DNA of 64,000 nt, from NCBI GenBank assembly GCA_032629725.1, contig JAFEVB010000032.1, positions 1-64,000 on the forward strand, read 5' to 3'. The DNA comes from Gremmenia infestans. Taxonomy: Eukaryota; Ascomycota; Leotiomycetes; Helotiales; Hamatocanthoscyphaceae. Both the position numbers and the translations under genes were made by a program. The notes under the pieces are model-generated. The model was given only the letters and a program-made list of their open reading frames with translations, ran no database searches and had not been told where the DNA came from. Shown one piece after another: positions 1 to 12,390 of the stretch (the stretch's first letter is position 1; the number at the start of each line of letters is the position of its first letter).

Positions 1-1273
1 GAAGTACTAAGGTTTACTATATCCACCTTTAGCTAGATACGGTCTTTTAGTCCTAGCTTGCCTGCTGCCTATGCAGCTAATATAATAAAGGCTCTAAGAT
101 TATACTTACTCTTTAAGTAAAAAGTTCTTTGCAATCTAATAAGATTTCCTCGCCTAGCTTTTTATTTAAGATCGCTCTATAATAAAGGACTAGCATCTAT
201 CTTATATTAAGGCTCCCTTTATCTATTTCCCTAGCCTTACTACTTCTAATATATCCGCTATTATATATAATACCACGGCTTCTTTTCCTACTACTCTTTT
301 ATAATAGAGTCTTATATATATAGTAATACGCTATAGCGTTAATCGCACCTAGAGAGCTTAAATAAATCAAAAAGGTATAGTCTTCTATAATAGATATATA
401 GGCAAGGAAAATAAGAAGCCTCTTAAGTTATACTAAGAGTTATATAGAGATAAGTCTTATTAGAAGCTTAAAGCATAGACGGTTAGCTTAAACTTATTAT
501 TTATAGAGCTTATTAGAATAGACCCTTTCTACTAAACGCATCGTAGCGTGTTATTATCAGCTCTTTAAATAATAAGCTAGATAATATATAAAGTAGTTAT
601 AATAATATAAACTCTAGACACGGAGCTTTTTTTAAATATATTATTAGCTAAGAATTGTTCTAAAATCTGCCTTATTCTTTAACTAGGGCGGTATTAGCCT
701 AGCTTTTAGCTTTCTTTCTAGATAAAGTCTATAGAATATATAAAAGTAAATATATACTTAAGAGGTAAGAGCTATAGATATACTAATCGAGGATCTTATA
801 TATAGTAATATCTAAGGCAGAATAATACTTATAGAGTTCCTAGAAAGTATTATTTAAGATAGTCTTCTATTATCTAAGTTAATATTAGCAGCTCTATTAT
901 ATTAGGCGCGAGTTCTCCTCTATAGCATAATTAAGATAATATAGTACTTAAATAAAAAACGTGCTTTGCTATAAAAATAGTTTATTAAAGAGATTAAGGC
1001 TTTATAGAAAGTAAGATGAAAAATTAGAGAAGAAAGAAAGCAGACGCAACCGAAATAATAATAATAAGTTAGGTTTAGCACTACTACTAAGTAGTTTTAG
1101 CATAGCCTACACCTGCGTCTTAAGAGCTATATATAATTAGACACTTAATTAATATTCTATTTAGTTATATTTTATACTATTAAAACTTGCTATATGCTTT
1201 CTTAAAAGAGGATATTACTTATAGAGCAGGTAAAGATATCTAGTAGATATGCACTTAATAGAGAATATATCTT

Positions 1274-1360
1274 AGAATAGATTATAAGATAGAGTATAAA
1301 ATAGATAAAAGAATAGATTATAGAGTGGATAAAAGAATAGATTATAGAGTAGATACAAAG
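1274..1360. repeat. Short degenerate tandem repeat in the RIP block
   Basis: A unit of about 24 nt, built on GAATAGATTATAGAGTRGAT, recurs about three times (starts near 1274, 1311 and 1335). The first unit is longer and diverged. It could be an original tandem repeat of the buried element or chance in low-complexity AT-rich DNA. Confidence 0.5.
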
Positions 1361-4300
1361 ATAAGAGAGATAATATAATACTAGGTAGTAGATAAATCTT
1401 CTTATTATTCTTAATAATACTTATATTCTTATCTTTATTTTTCTACTTATCTTTCTTATTATCTCCTAACTCTAAACTAAAGACCTACGTATATACCTCT
1501 TTTACTAAAGTGTTTTCTTTAGCTTCTTTAGCTTGCTTAATCCCTTTTTTAATCTAATCTTTCTTATATAATATTATATATTACTAATAATTAATATAGT
1601 TATTAATATAAAAAGTATCTTAAGCTATCAGCCTTATATAAAACCCTTTAGCTGGAATATAAGCACTTTTAAGAATCTCTTCTAGCATCTAGCACCCTTA
1701 ATCCTATAGTCCTTTAGGCTTCTAGACTTTTAGTACTTTTAGATATAAGACTTTAATTATTCTATAGATTAGATAAAGCTTCCTATCTTTCTCTTTAAGC
1801 GGATATATATTAAGAAGAAAAACTAGATATAAGATAGGCTTTCTTTTTACGTCTAGGTTCTTTAGATTAAACACGCGTAAAATAGCTTGGATTTTAGCTA
1901 CCCTCTTTCTATCTAGTAGATTTTATTAGAGTGTTTTATTATTTTTATACTTATTCTTATCTATTAGTATATCTATTTATACCTAATAGTAATTATTTTA
2001 AGACCCTTTTCTATACTAGCTAGACTATATCTAATTATCTCGCTTTTAAGGGTATTAGGATTAGATTTATTATAACTACCTACTTTCTAATACTAAGCCG
2101 AACTAGCAAATTAGATAGGGTAATTATATAGCTATTTAGAATCTAGCTTGAATTTCGGCCTTCTAGTAGTAGTAGATGCGGGCTTCTTTTCTAATCGGCG
2201 TTCTTAAATAAACTAAGATAAAGCTATTAGGAAACCTTTTAACTTAGAAGCCTTCTAAGTCTTAGTAGCTAAAGTAGTAACGTTTAGATAAAATTTTATA
2301 GCTATAAAAGATAGTCTAAGCTTATATGCTAATAGAGAGCATTTCTATACACTAATTTATAATAGTTATATTATAACTATTATTTATTATCTCTTAGGGT
2401 TAAATACTATTTTTAATAGATATATTATATAATAAAGTAGTACTAAGTTTATTGCCTTAAGATTTATATCTTAAGTGTTCTATTTAGCTATCTAAGTTAA
2501 CTATCTATAAATACTATCTTTCTTATTTATTTTATTAAAAAAGTCTTTTAAAAGGAATTAGTATAGCGTTTTTATAAACGCGGTATTATATTTATTCGTA
2601 GCTCTAAACTAAATAATAAACTTAATATAGTAGCATAGAGTATAAAATTTAGAGTAGTGCTAATAGATATCGCTGTCTTTTTCTACTAGTTAGTACTTAA
2701 TAAAGGCATCTTTATAAGTATCTAATTAAATAAGATATTAATAGAAGTAGTTTAGTATCTTTTTATTTTATACTTTATAGTTGCAAATAAATATAAAGTT
2801 AATAAGTGCCTAAGCGTAGAAAAGTGCTAAAGATGCAGCATTAACTAGTAATAGAGTAATAACTAAAATAATAATTTAAAAAAAGTTAAGCTTTTACCTT
2901 CTATTATCTAAAACAAGTTACTAAACTTATAGAAATGCTTTAGTCCTAGGAAAGCTAGTATAAGATTAAAAAAGCATCTAATAAAACCAGACTAGATAAT
3001 TACTTATAACTTCTATCTAATCTTTTAAAGCTCTTTATAGCTCTTTTACTAGATATCAGCTTATAGATTAGCTTAATAATCTAATAAATCAAGTTTTAAA
3101 ATATACTCTTAAGTAGTTAATAAAGGATATCTATTAAGATGCTTTTATATATATTAGTATAAGAATATTTCTAAGTAAAGCATATATTTTAATAGATCTA
3201 ATTAGAATTAGTTAAAAGAATATTTTCTATATTTTACTAATTTATTTAATCTTTTATTTATTTATAGATGATAATAGCTACTTCTCTAGAATATTTTATA
3301 ACTTATTCTATAGTATCTAATATATTCTATACTATCTTAAGGATTTAATACTAGTAATAAGAGCTACTTCTTAATAGTCTACTAAGTGGTTTAAAAGAAT
3401 TAGGTAATAATCCTAAATTTTATTATCCGTATACTAGACTAGCTATCTACTTTTAGCTAGTTTAGTAAGAGCTATCTATTATTAGTATAGGTTTAGTAAA
3501 AAAAGCCTTAGGAACTTATACGATAATATAATACTTATTCTTTTATAATAAAGCTCTAATTGCAGCTTCTATATTATATCTTTATCTAACTTTTTTATAA
3601 CCTGCTTTAATATTAGTAATAGTATAATAAGTATTATTTCTAGGTCGATTTTAGCCATATTATAGAGCCTAAGACAAATTCGCTAGAATAGTATATAGGG
3701 GCTAAGTAGTTATATTCTCTCTATATTAAGTTATTAAAGTTTTATCTAATCTAATATATACTAGAATAATTATTCTACTAGAAGAAACTTTCTTTTATAT
3801 CTTCTACTACTAATCTATAGTATATATCTTATCTTAAACTCTTTTATACCTATTGCTATTATTCTAATACTTCTAAATAGATGCCTAAATAAGATCTTTA
3901 GTAAAGAGCTTATAACTAAGTATAAATTCTAAAACTTTTTAAATTAGATAATAATAAAGAATATACTTCTTAGACTCTCTACTAACTACTTAAGAGTTAA
4001 TTATAATCTTTTTTATCTTCTATTAATTATTACCTAGTATTCTATAAGAAATCTTATAGGTTATATATATTAAATCCGTATAGCTATTAATAGTACTATC
4101 TATATTTTAAGTATTATTTCTAAGTAATAGCTAGCTAAAGTAGTTCTTAATAGCAGCTTTATTAACTTAAGCTCTTAAAAACTAATTAGCTAGATCCTAG
4201 TTATACTTGAAAATAAAGAAGCATAGGGTTATTTCTTATTAAATATTATAGAAAGCATTAGCTAGTCTTTAAGCGGAGTGTAGTTTTCCTTTAAGTTATC

Positions 4301-4978
4301 TAAGATTAAAGTTTTTATAGTAGAGCTACTATTTTATTTATTATCTCTAAAAAAGGTATATTAGGTTACTACGCTACTATCGCTTTTTAAAGAGCTATCT
4401 TATATCTTATTTAAGTCTAATACGTCTATATCGCTATATTTATTCAGGGTTTAGCATATTAATATCTATTCTATCTTATATATCTAGTAGTAGCTATATA
4501 AAAGAGGGATCTAAAGCGCGCTTAGTACTTTAAAATCTGCGAATTCGTTTTTAATACTCTCTATACCTATTTTATTAGCTACTTGTTTATTAGCTTATAA
4601 TAATAAGCTAGCGTTCTAAATAACTAACTACCTAGAACGTTACGCGCCTCTCTCTCTCTTAGCTACTTATATATTAACTTCTCTAATAAACATATTAGCA
4701 TCTGCTTTATATTATAATTATCACCTATCTATATATTCTTATCTATCTTAAACCTATCTTCGTCTATCTTATTATAATATAAGAAGAAGGATATTACTAG
4801 TATCGCACCTAAAAGGCTAGATTGATCTTTTATTATATATAAAAGGTTTTATCTTTTTAAAACCACGTATTTATATTTAGTAATACCTTATAGTATCTTA
4901 TACTTCTTTCAATATTAAATACACCTCTGCTCTATAGAGAGTATAATAAAAAAAAGATTATAGTTTATTTTTATAGTA

Positions 4979-5219
4979 CGGGGTTTAGTTGCTACGAGAT
5001 TATAATAGTCTAATAAAAGTTAATATAGCTTAAATTATAGTAAAATCTAAACACGTCTTAATTAATATTAACTTATAGATACTAGACTAGTAGAAAGATA
5101 TAAGAAATACCTTTTAGAACGTTTTCTTAAAAGTTAGTAAATCTTTAGGGCTAGAGGTATAGTTGCTGCGAGATTATACTAGTTTAATAAAGGTTAATAC
5201 GGCTTAAATTAGAGTTTTG
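4979..5219. repeat. Diverged direct repeat pair, about 174 bp apart
   Basis: Two copies of about 60-65 nt, at roughly 4984-5045 and 5157-5219, share the landmarks TTGCTRCGAGATTATA, then TAATAAARGTTAATA, then GCTTAAATTA. Most differences are C/T or G/A transitions, as expected if both copies were hit independently by RIP. The spacing is about 174 bp. The pair may mark sub-repeats of an LTR or a tandem array in the original element. Confidence 0.6.
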
Positions 5220-8200
5220 CCACTTAAAAATATATACGTATATATATTAGTTTAAGTAATAGGTATTAGTAGATAGCTAAGATATAAAGAAAAGAACTTT
5301 TCTCCTATTTATTATTAGGCACCTTTTACTAGTTTATAAATCCATCCTAAAAAAGCAATCTAAATACCCTAATCTAATCTATTATATCTTCTTAGACTTT
5401 ATTAAAATCCTTATCTATCTGCTAATACTAAGATTAGAAGTTTAAGAGGCTATCTTAAGAAGATAATAATACTAGATTCTTCTATTTGCCTTTACCTTTA
5501 CTATTAATTCTCTTAAGCTTACTAACCTTTTATATTACTGCAATTATAATACCCTTTTTAAAGTTATTTCTCTCTTAAATACTATTCTTAACTATTAAGT
5601 TAATATTAGTAAAGGTCTAGTAGTAGGTAAACTTATTCTTATTTCTTAGCTAATAGTAATAATAAAAAGCTTAGTCTATTATTTCTAGTTAGTAATTAAC
5701 TTCTAAGAAAGTAATAGATATAGCTTTAGGCAGATTAAGACTATATAATAAGCAACTACTTATAGTAATAATAAAATAAAGGGTTCTTTAGTTAGCTATA
5801 GGTATAGAGCTGCTTAAGTCTATAGAGAACCGATTAAGCTACTTAGTTTACTTAGATTAACTATTTAATTAAGTTATAAAGATTAAGTTATTATTAGCAG
5901 GTTTTTTAAGCTAGTTAACCTTATACTTTAGGAACTAAAGCTATAGAATTAAAGGCTTAATTTATAATTTTTAAGAGGATTTAACTTATAAGATATATAT
6001 AATAGGTAATAGAAAAGAAAAAAGATATAAAAATATAATATATAGGTTTATTTTTAGCATTCTTATAATCCTTCCACTTTTTAAGAACTTTCTATAAATA
6101 ATTAATCTTGCTAGATAACTTAAAGATCGCATCTATATTAGTAAAATATAGATTAGACTTAGTCTCTTAAACCTAGTAAGAAGCACTATTTTTTTCTTAT
6201 ATATATTATAACTACTTACTTTATATTAATTTAAGAAGTATGCTATCTCTATCCTTTAATTCTATTATATAAGAGAAAAAAGAATAGATATAAGAGTAAT
6301 AATAAACTTTAGTATTATCCTTTTTAAGAGGCTTATATCTGCTGGCTAGGCTATAGTAGTTCCGCTTATACTACGCCTTCTTTCTATTATACTCCGTATC
6401 TTCTATAGCTTTAATATTAGTAATATGTTTATTCTATTTGTTACTATACTTATAGTCTAACTATTTAAAGCGATTTGTAGGTAATTCTATAATATAGCTA
6501 CTATATTATAATTTTGCTTTTTTTTTAAATCTTACTATTTTATAGTATTTTCTATAAAATAAACTACTAATTAGTATTAGTATTATAAGTATTAATATAT
6601 AATTACTTTTCTACTATATAGTATAAACTTGATTCTAGATATTCTAGTTAATAATACTTAGTATTTTAGATAGTATTATAAATATAAAAAAGTAATACTT
6701 TTTTACTAACTAAGCTATACTAAATTATATAACTAGAAAAGTCAGAATATATAATATAGTTTATAATATAGTTTATAATACAGATTACTTATATTCTAAT
6801 AATACTAAGAATAAAATATTTTTTATTTTAAAAAAGGTTAAAATAATATATTTTACTAGAAAGCGGTTTAATTATAACTTTTTCTATATAGTTAATAAAA
6901 AGCTTATTATTATTTCTATATCTATTTTAATAAAAAATAACTTATAGCAGCTAGCGCTTTAGTAGCTTAGTATATAGTTTAATAAAAAGCTTTTTTTTTA
7001 AATATATATAGTAGAATATATATATAAAGCTTAGAAAGTAGTATATTATATATAAGATCTAGTATAAATAGTTTATAGCTTTCTAGTACTAGTATTTTAT
7101 AAAGTAGTTATTATATATATTATTCTTTTAATACTCTATAATATAGAAGCTTAATATTATAGATAGAATAAGTTATTTAAACTTATATAAGCTAATTAAT
7201 AAAAGATAGTTAATATTTATATTAGCTAGTATATTAATCTTATAGAATATATACTATTTCTAGTAGCTAAAAATATACTTCTAGTCTAGAGAATCTTTTT
7301 TATTACTATACTTTTCTAAAATATAAGCTTTTTTTCTATTTTTATAATATTAGAAAAAGTAAAGCTTTAATTTATAATATAACTTAAAATAATTAATACT
7401 AACTACCTTTTAATCTAATAGATCTAGCTTTTATAAATTATATAAGATAAAAAAGCTAGTATAATCTAATAAGTAAAAACTAAGATATAGTATCTTAGAT
7501 TTTTTCTATTAGATATTTTTTACTTTTAACTTTTTTTTTATAGTACTTTCTAGACTATAGAATAGACTCTATAGATAGCTTATATAAAAGCTTATAATAT
7601 ACTATAATATTAGAATTTAATAAAATCTAGAATATATAAATATTTCTAGAAATAAAAAAATAGATAAGCTAATAGATAAAAAGACTCGAATAAAAGTACT
7701 ATATAATATAGATTTTATAAAAGAATCTATAGTTAATAGAATTAGATTAATCTACTAATAAGAAAAGCTAGCAGTCTAATAGTAGTAGTAGATAGAATAT
7801 AATATAAAGCTTTAAAAATACTATAAGTTATTTAAACTAAAATATTATATTAAATCTTTCTTTAAACTTAAGCTTTTAAGACTTATATTCTACTATTTTC
7901 TAGTACTTTAAATATAGTATAAAGACTTTAAATAGTATTATAAAAAGTTTAAATATTTTAATACTAAAATAATATAGAAGCTAAAACTATAGCTAGAAAA
8001 AGTAGCTTTTCTCTTTTTTAATTTTCTATCTAATTACTATAAAAGTAGAACTAGATAAAAGCTAAGATTAAAGTAATTAAAATACTATTATAGTTAAATA
8101 ACTTAAATAGATATATTAAAACTTATAAATATAATTATAAAATTAGAAAGGTTTTTTAACTAGCTAAGTATAATAATTATAATATAATAAAATTATTACT

Positions 8201-8294
8201 AGTTACTAACTAAGCTAGCGCTAAGTTGTATGACTAAAAAGGCTTAGTTATATTATATATATAAAAACCTATATAGTTTTTATATTACTAGCTT

Positions 8295-9600
8295 TTATAA
8301 AGCTATTGCTTTCTTTGCTAAATCCTCTCTTTGCTTATTTCTCTCATCAATTCCAGTATTGATATTAAAATGCGCGCGCTTAATCGAATGAAAAAAGGTG
8401 TGCGCCGTGACTCCTTTAACCGGGTCTTGAAAATCACCAGTAATGGCGGTGGTGAGACTGTCGGTATCTATAGGAATGGGGTAATGTGCCCGCAGGACGA
8501 AAACTATTGAATACCGAAAGCGGCGTGTGGAGCTTTCTAGGTGTTGTTCAAGGCTGGAACTCGGGTAGGAGCGAACAAGGTGACCACCAGAACGATATCG
8601 AGAGTTTGTTAGGCGCTCAAGTTGCCTACCAGCAAGAATACTTCCGGCCGGTGACTCAAAGCTTTTCTCGATAGGAAACCACGATTGGGCGTGCCGGTCC
8701 CATACTTCAAGGCCGGGTTTATCGCCAATCACAAGACTGAGGAGGCCAAGATCTCGGTGGGCTGGATATTGTCAATGGTTGTGCTGGGATGCAGGGTCAA
8801 ATGTATACTAACGTTCGGCAACAGTCTTGGGTTGGTCTTTCTCGAATCCTTCATACCGGAAAAGACGCAACATAGTCGCTGTCTTCTCCATGCTTAGTCT
8901 GCTGCAAGGCTTCGAATAAACATCTAATGCTTTAGCTGGTAGCTCCAAGCTCTCAGCTACTCGACCTAGCTGATCATTTAAAAGATCCCCAGCTACCGCC
9001 CCTGCAAAGGAAGAGTCAGCATATATAATTCTCGACATTGTGTGATTTAGTAGAATGCGAGAAAGATCGACAGAGTATGTTTGCCGGCATGCGTTGTGAA
9101 TATATTAGAAAGAAAATACTGATTTTATGTTTGTTGATGAAGAGTCAAAAAATACCGACTGTCTTACAAAATGTTCTTGCGGCTTCAAGTAGTTCCGGCG
9201 GCGTATTGTCTAAGCTTCGAAGTGTGATGAATTCCTTTTCCCCCTCGACGAAACTCCAACCTTCCTCACTTCCTTCCTTGGTTTTGAAGGCGTGTTTTTG
9301 GGCTGTGGGGAGATCGAAGAATGACTTGCTCGCCTGAAATAAGGCCTGTGCGCTACTATATAATGCGTCCTTTTTAACTGGTGTCTGGTATGTGATCTTC
9401 GTCCAGCCTTGATCTGCAAGAGCGAACTGGTGCTCTGGAAGTACGAGGGGAAGATTGACGACTTTAAGAGGTGGCAGAGAATGCGGAACACTAGCTTGCT
9501 CTCCAGTTCCGAGAGACTGTTCCTGGCTGTCAGGCGGTTGTTTATGTCGTCGTGGGATGATCCTTGAGCCAATTGATTTGATTGTGGAAAGGAAAGGCAT
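8295..9600 (-). CDS. 2-oxoglutarate/Fe(II)-dependent oxygenase (isopenicillin N synthase-like)
   Basis: Predicted non-haem iron oxygenase of about 362 aa, likely acting on a small molecule; the substrate cannot be inferred. Exons: 9168-9600, 8813-9001, 8761-8295. Intron 1 has donor GTAAGA and acceptor TTGCAG; intron 2 has donor GTTAGT and acceptor CCAG, and the frame is kept across both. Exon 1 carries the DIOX_N-like N-terminal region (GWTKI, SKSFFDLP). The iron site is read across the second junction as EPHRDLGLLSLVIGDKPGLEV, giving the His-x-Asp pair, with the distal His in GGHLVRS and the 2-oxoglutarate-binding R-x-S in RYSIVF. The C-terminus (AHFNINTG) matches this fungal family from memory. 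The stop codon lies at the edge of the RIP block, so the last residues may have been altered by it. No cluster partners are visible. Confidence 0.8.
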
Positions 9601-10597
9601 AGTTGCGCGATGTTTTTGAAACGGCCAACTTTGGTCCCCTGATTTCCTGATAAGTGTTGTTCGCTTCTTCTAAAATGTGAACAAAGCAAGCAGAAGCGGA
9701 TTGAATCTGACCAGAGGTGGTGGTGGTGGCGCCAGGCATCCACTGTAAGGTATTCAGGCAATACAACCTCAGGCCGTGAAGGTATCGTACCACCTCAACT
9801 TATTAAAAATCTACCTAGCTAAAGTAGACACATATACCTCTTTACATAGACATATATTGCTTCGATGTTCCTTTTGCTAGAGTTGGGTACTATAACCTCC
9901 AGAGGGATTTAACCAAGTCGTCTGCTTCTGGCTGCTGGTAAGAGTTTTCCAAGGTTTACAGTACTATGTATCAAGAAAAGGGGCTCGCTTCATCCCCTAG
10001 CCTGCCTTGTTCTTGTCCAAGACGGAAAAGGCGGCACTGATTTCTATTCTTCCAAATTGAGTAGCACATTAAAAAGCTGCAATACTATCAAGGATTTGTG
10101 TCCACCATGAGCTCATGTGCAGCTTCGTTGTTTGCAATACAGACGACTTGCAATGTACTTGTTTACGTTATTAGCAAGATCGCGTATGAATTAGCTTCTA
10201 TTATGTTTTGTCTATTACCAAGTTTCGTTTCCTTGTAGATAGATACTTGAATATGCCCTTTTATAAGCTGTATGTGTGCTGTTTGAGGCAGGACGGACTG
10301 CTCGATGGTTCACGTTCACCCGATTTGTGTAATCTGCCATTTGACAAATCGATACCTATCACAAGAGAACACTAAGCACTCACCCTTCTATAGAGGTAAA
10401 CTCTCGGGGTAGTACATCTTATAATAAATTCTAGGTCACGGTGAATGAATTGCAAACAATTTGGTTCTTCCTATTGTTCGCACGCAACGTAAATGTGAAT
10501 ATGAGGGCCCACAGTAATACTGTTTCCGCATAATTGAGGAAAGTTGTATCTCCAACCCCTCTAGCAGTCTACTTAAGCAGCTCCCTCCCATAATCTC
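9601..10597. other. Intergenic region, about 1 kb
   Basis: Upstream of both the oxygenase (minus) and the coiled-coil gene (plus), so it should hold both promoters. An open frame at 9210-9793 is an overlap artefact of the oxygenase exon. I see no RNA gene or repeat. Confidence 0.6.
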
Positions 10598-12387
10598 ATG
10601 GACAGGGCACATAATACATCTTCACCCGCACAGCGAGCCCCACGACCTTTACGCTTCTATACGAAAATCCCTTGCACTTCAGGACAAGCTCTACAAGTCC
10701 TACTTCGGCTTCTTGCGAATTCGCATTCACATTTCAAGACTTTAGATTCTTGTTTCTCGGGCACTGCACCCAGGTCTCACGGGTTTCTTTCTGCGAAGCA
10801 ACACAACCTATACGCTTCGATCAACACACCCGAAAATAATATGCAACCAAGTGTAGGGGAGCGGGCGAAACTGAAGGGCCGGTCGGCGTTTGAGATCGCA
10901 AAAGGCATAGACCCTAGGGATGTGACAGGAAGGAAGAGAGTCTGGGAGGAACGCGGTGAGAGCGAGGAAGATTCCGATGACACCGAAAAAGGACGTAGAA
11001 AGAAAGTCTTGACCAAACACAAGCAATGGTGGAAAAGCAAGCAAGCAGAGATCAAATCGGGGGATCTGGTGCAGGAAGGAGAGGAGTAAGATAACTAGAA
11101 TCTCATTTGTTTACCCTCTGGCAGGTTTCAGGGGCTTCTCAGATCTTCTCTAGCGACTTTATCTATAGAGGATTTTAGTCAACCCGTGCGTTTAGTTCAA
11201 CGAAGCAACAATTGCTGTACTTTTACAAGCTTACAAAGAAAGCAAAACTAAATGGTGTACTCCGCAGCCCCCTGCTTGACTGGCAAAAAATACTTTACGA
11301 AGTTCAGAAGAATATCAAGGAAGAGTTTGGAGAACAGAGGCATCTAGACATTAAGAAGAAGGTAAATGCAAAGGTCGTTGCCACGATTAGAGAAGATATC
11401 AAGAAGGAACTGGAACTTGAACAAGTCACACTGAAGAAAGAGCTCGTCGCGGCCGCACAAAGGGACTTGGAGGCAAAAACCCAACGACTTCGAGATCTTG
11501 TCGACAGTAAGCTTCGTCCGGAATTCCAGAGACGATTTGAGCAAGAGAGGCGACAAGAGCTGCGCCAGGAAATCGAGGCGGAGCTACGACCATTCTTGCT
11601 TGCAAAGATCCGAGACGAAGAAAGAGGACTTCTGAAGAAGCAAGTTGAGGATGAGTTGCGTGTATTTCTTCTCGCAAAGGTCCGAAAGAAGGAGAAGGAA
11701 GGGATGAAGGCGGAGGTGGAGGTAAAGTTGAGAACAGTCATCGAGAAGGAGATGCGAGAGAGTAATAAGACACAGGAGTTGATTCCGAGGGGTAAGAGAA
11801 GCACTGGGCGAGCCACGAACAAGAAGGGGAAGAGAGCGGTGGTTAGCGATGGGATTGTCCCACGCGAGGACAGTGTCATACTAGAGGAGGAAGCAGAGGT
11901 GGAACGGGAGGGGCCGGATAATATTCCGCGCGAGGGGAGTGTTTCGGTAATTCTCGAAAATGATGCTGATGTCCCAGAGGTGGTTGTCCCAGAACCAGCC
12001 GAGAGAAATGTCGAACAGTTGCGAGGTATTTCACAGGGAGACAGCGTCGAGCATCAGAACACTGCAATCGACGAGAGCCCCGAGATTAATCCTGCCAGCA
12101 TGAAAGATTCACCTGATCGAGGGCAAGATCAGGAGCAGGAGCTGGTGGAGCAGGAGCGCCTGGCCCTCCAGAGAGAAAGGGAGTTGTTCCTCAGAACCCT
12201 AGACAGGACTGGCGAAGAGGAGATCCAGGAGGAGGATAATACTGACCTGGGCGACTATATTGACGGAGACGACGGGGGGGGGTGGAGATGGAGATGGAGA
12301 TGGGGACGATTACTTTTAGTGTATTTTCAGACAAGTTTACTCGTAGACGTTGTGGGGAATAGAGGAACAAGCTGTGTACCTAGGTAG
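10598..12387 (+). CDS. Charged coiled-coil protein of unknown function
   Basis: Not recognised. Two exons, 10598-11085 and 11268-12387, joined by a 182-nt intron (donor GTAAGA, acceptor CCGCAG with an ACTAAA branch-like site) that keeps frame as EGED-PLLDWQK. A later in-frame ATG at 10841 (MQPSVGERAKLKG) may be the true start. Exon 2 encodes a long Lys/Glu/Arg-rich coiled coil with internally repeated segments (ELRPFLLAKIRDEE, then ELRVFLLAKVRKKE), followed by an acidic disordered tail. The last 30 or so codons look wrong: after a run of nine G at about 12,274-12,282 the frame reads WRWRWRWG. With one G fewer it would read an acidic Asp/Gly tail ending in DDYF and stop at 12319. A nuclear or scaffold role is only a guess. 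Confidence 0.6.
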
Positions 12388-12390
12388 CAC

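Larger units (their letters stand above)
1..8290. repeat. RIP-degraded AT-rich block, no genes
   Basis: No open reading frame of useful length occurs on either strand. The sequence is dominated by TA, TAT and CTA words, and CA/TG dinucleotides are very rare: by eye about 20 in the first 720 nt, roughly two thirds of them as GCA or TGC. This is the classic footprint of RIP, the premeiotic C-to-T mutation of CpA in duplicated DNA of Pezizomycotina. From 1 to about 6.45 kb CpG still occurs regularly; from about 6.5 to 8.29 kb CpG is almost gone and AT content is higher. The original element cannot be named from what remains; a retrotransposon or a nest of transposons is the usual source (inference). 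The right edge is sharp at about 8290, where normal coding composition begins. Confidence 0.9.

Noticed and set aside
1..8290. Possible CRISPR-like or satellite array in the AT-rich block
   Set aside because: Apparent periodicity comes from low-complexity TA/CTA words; no regular repeat-spacer pattern and the context is a fungal genome.
11304..11879. 191-codon antisense frame over the coiled-coil gene
   Set aside because: Ser/Phe-rich mirror of the Lys/Glu-rich coding strand; no domain.
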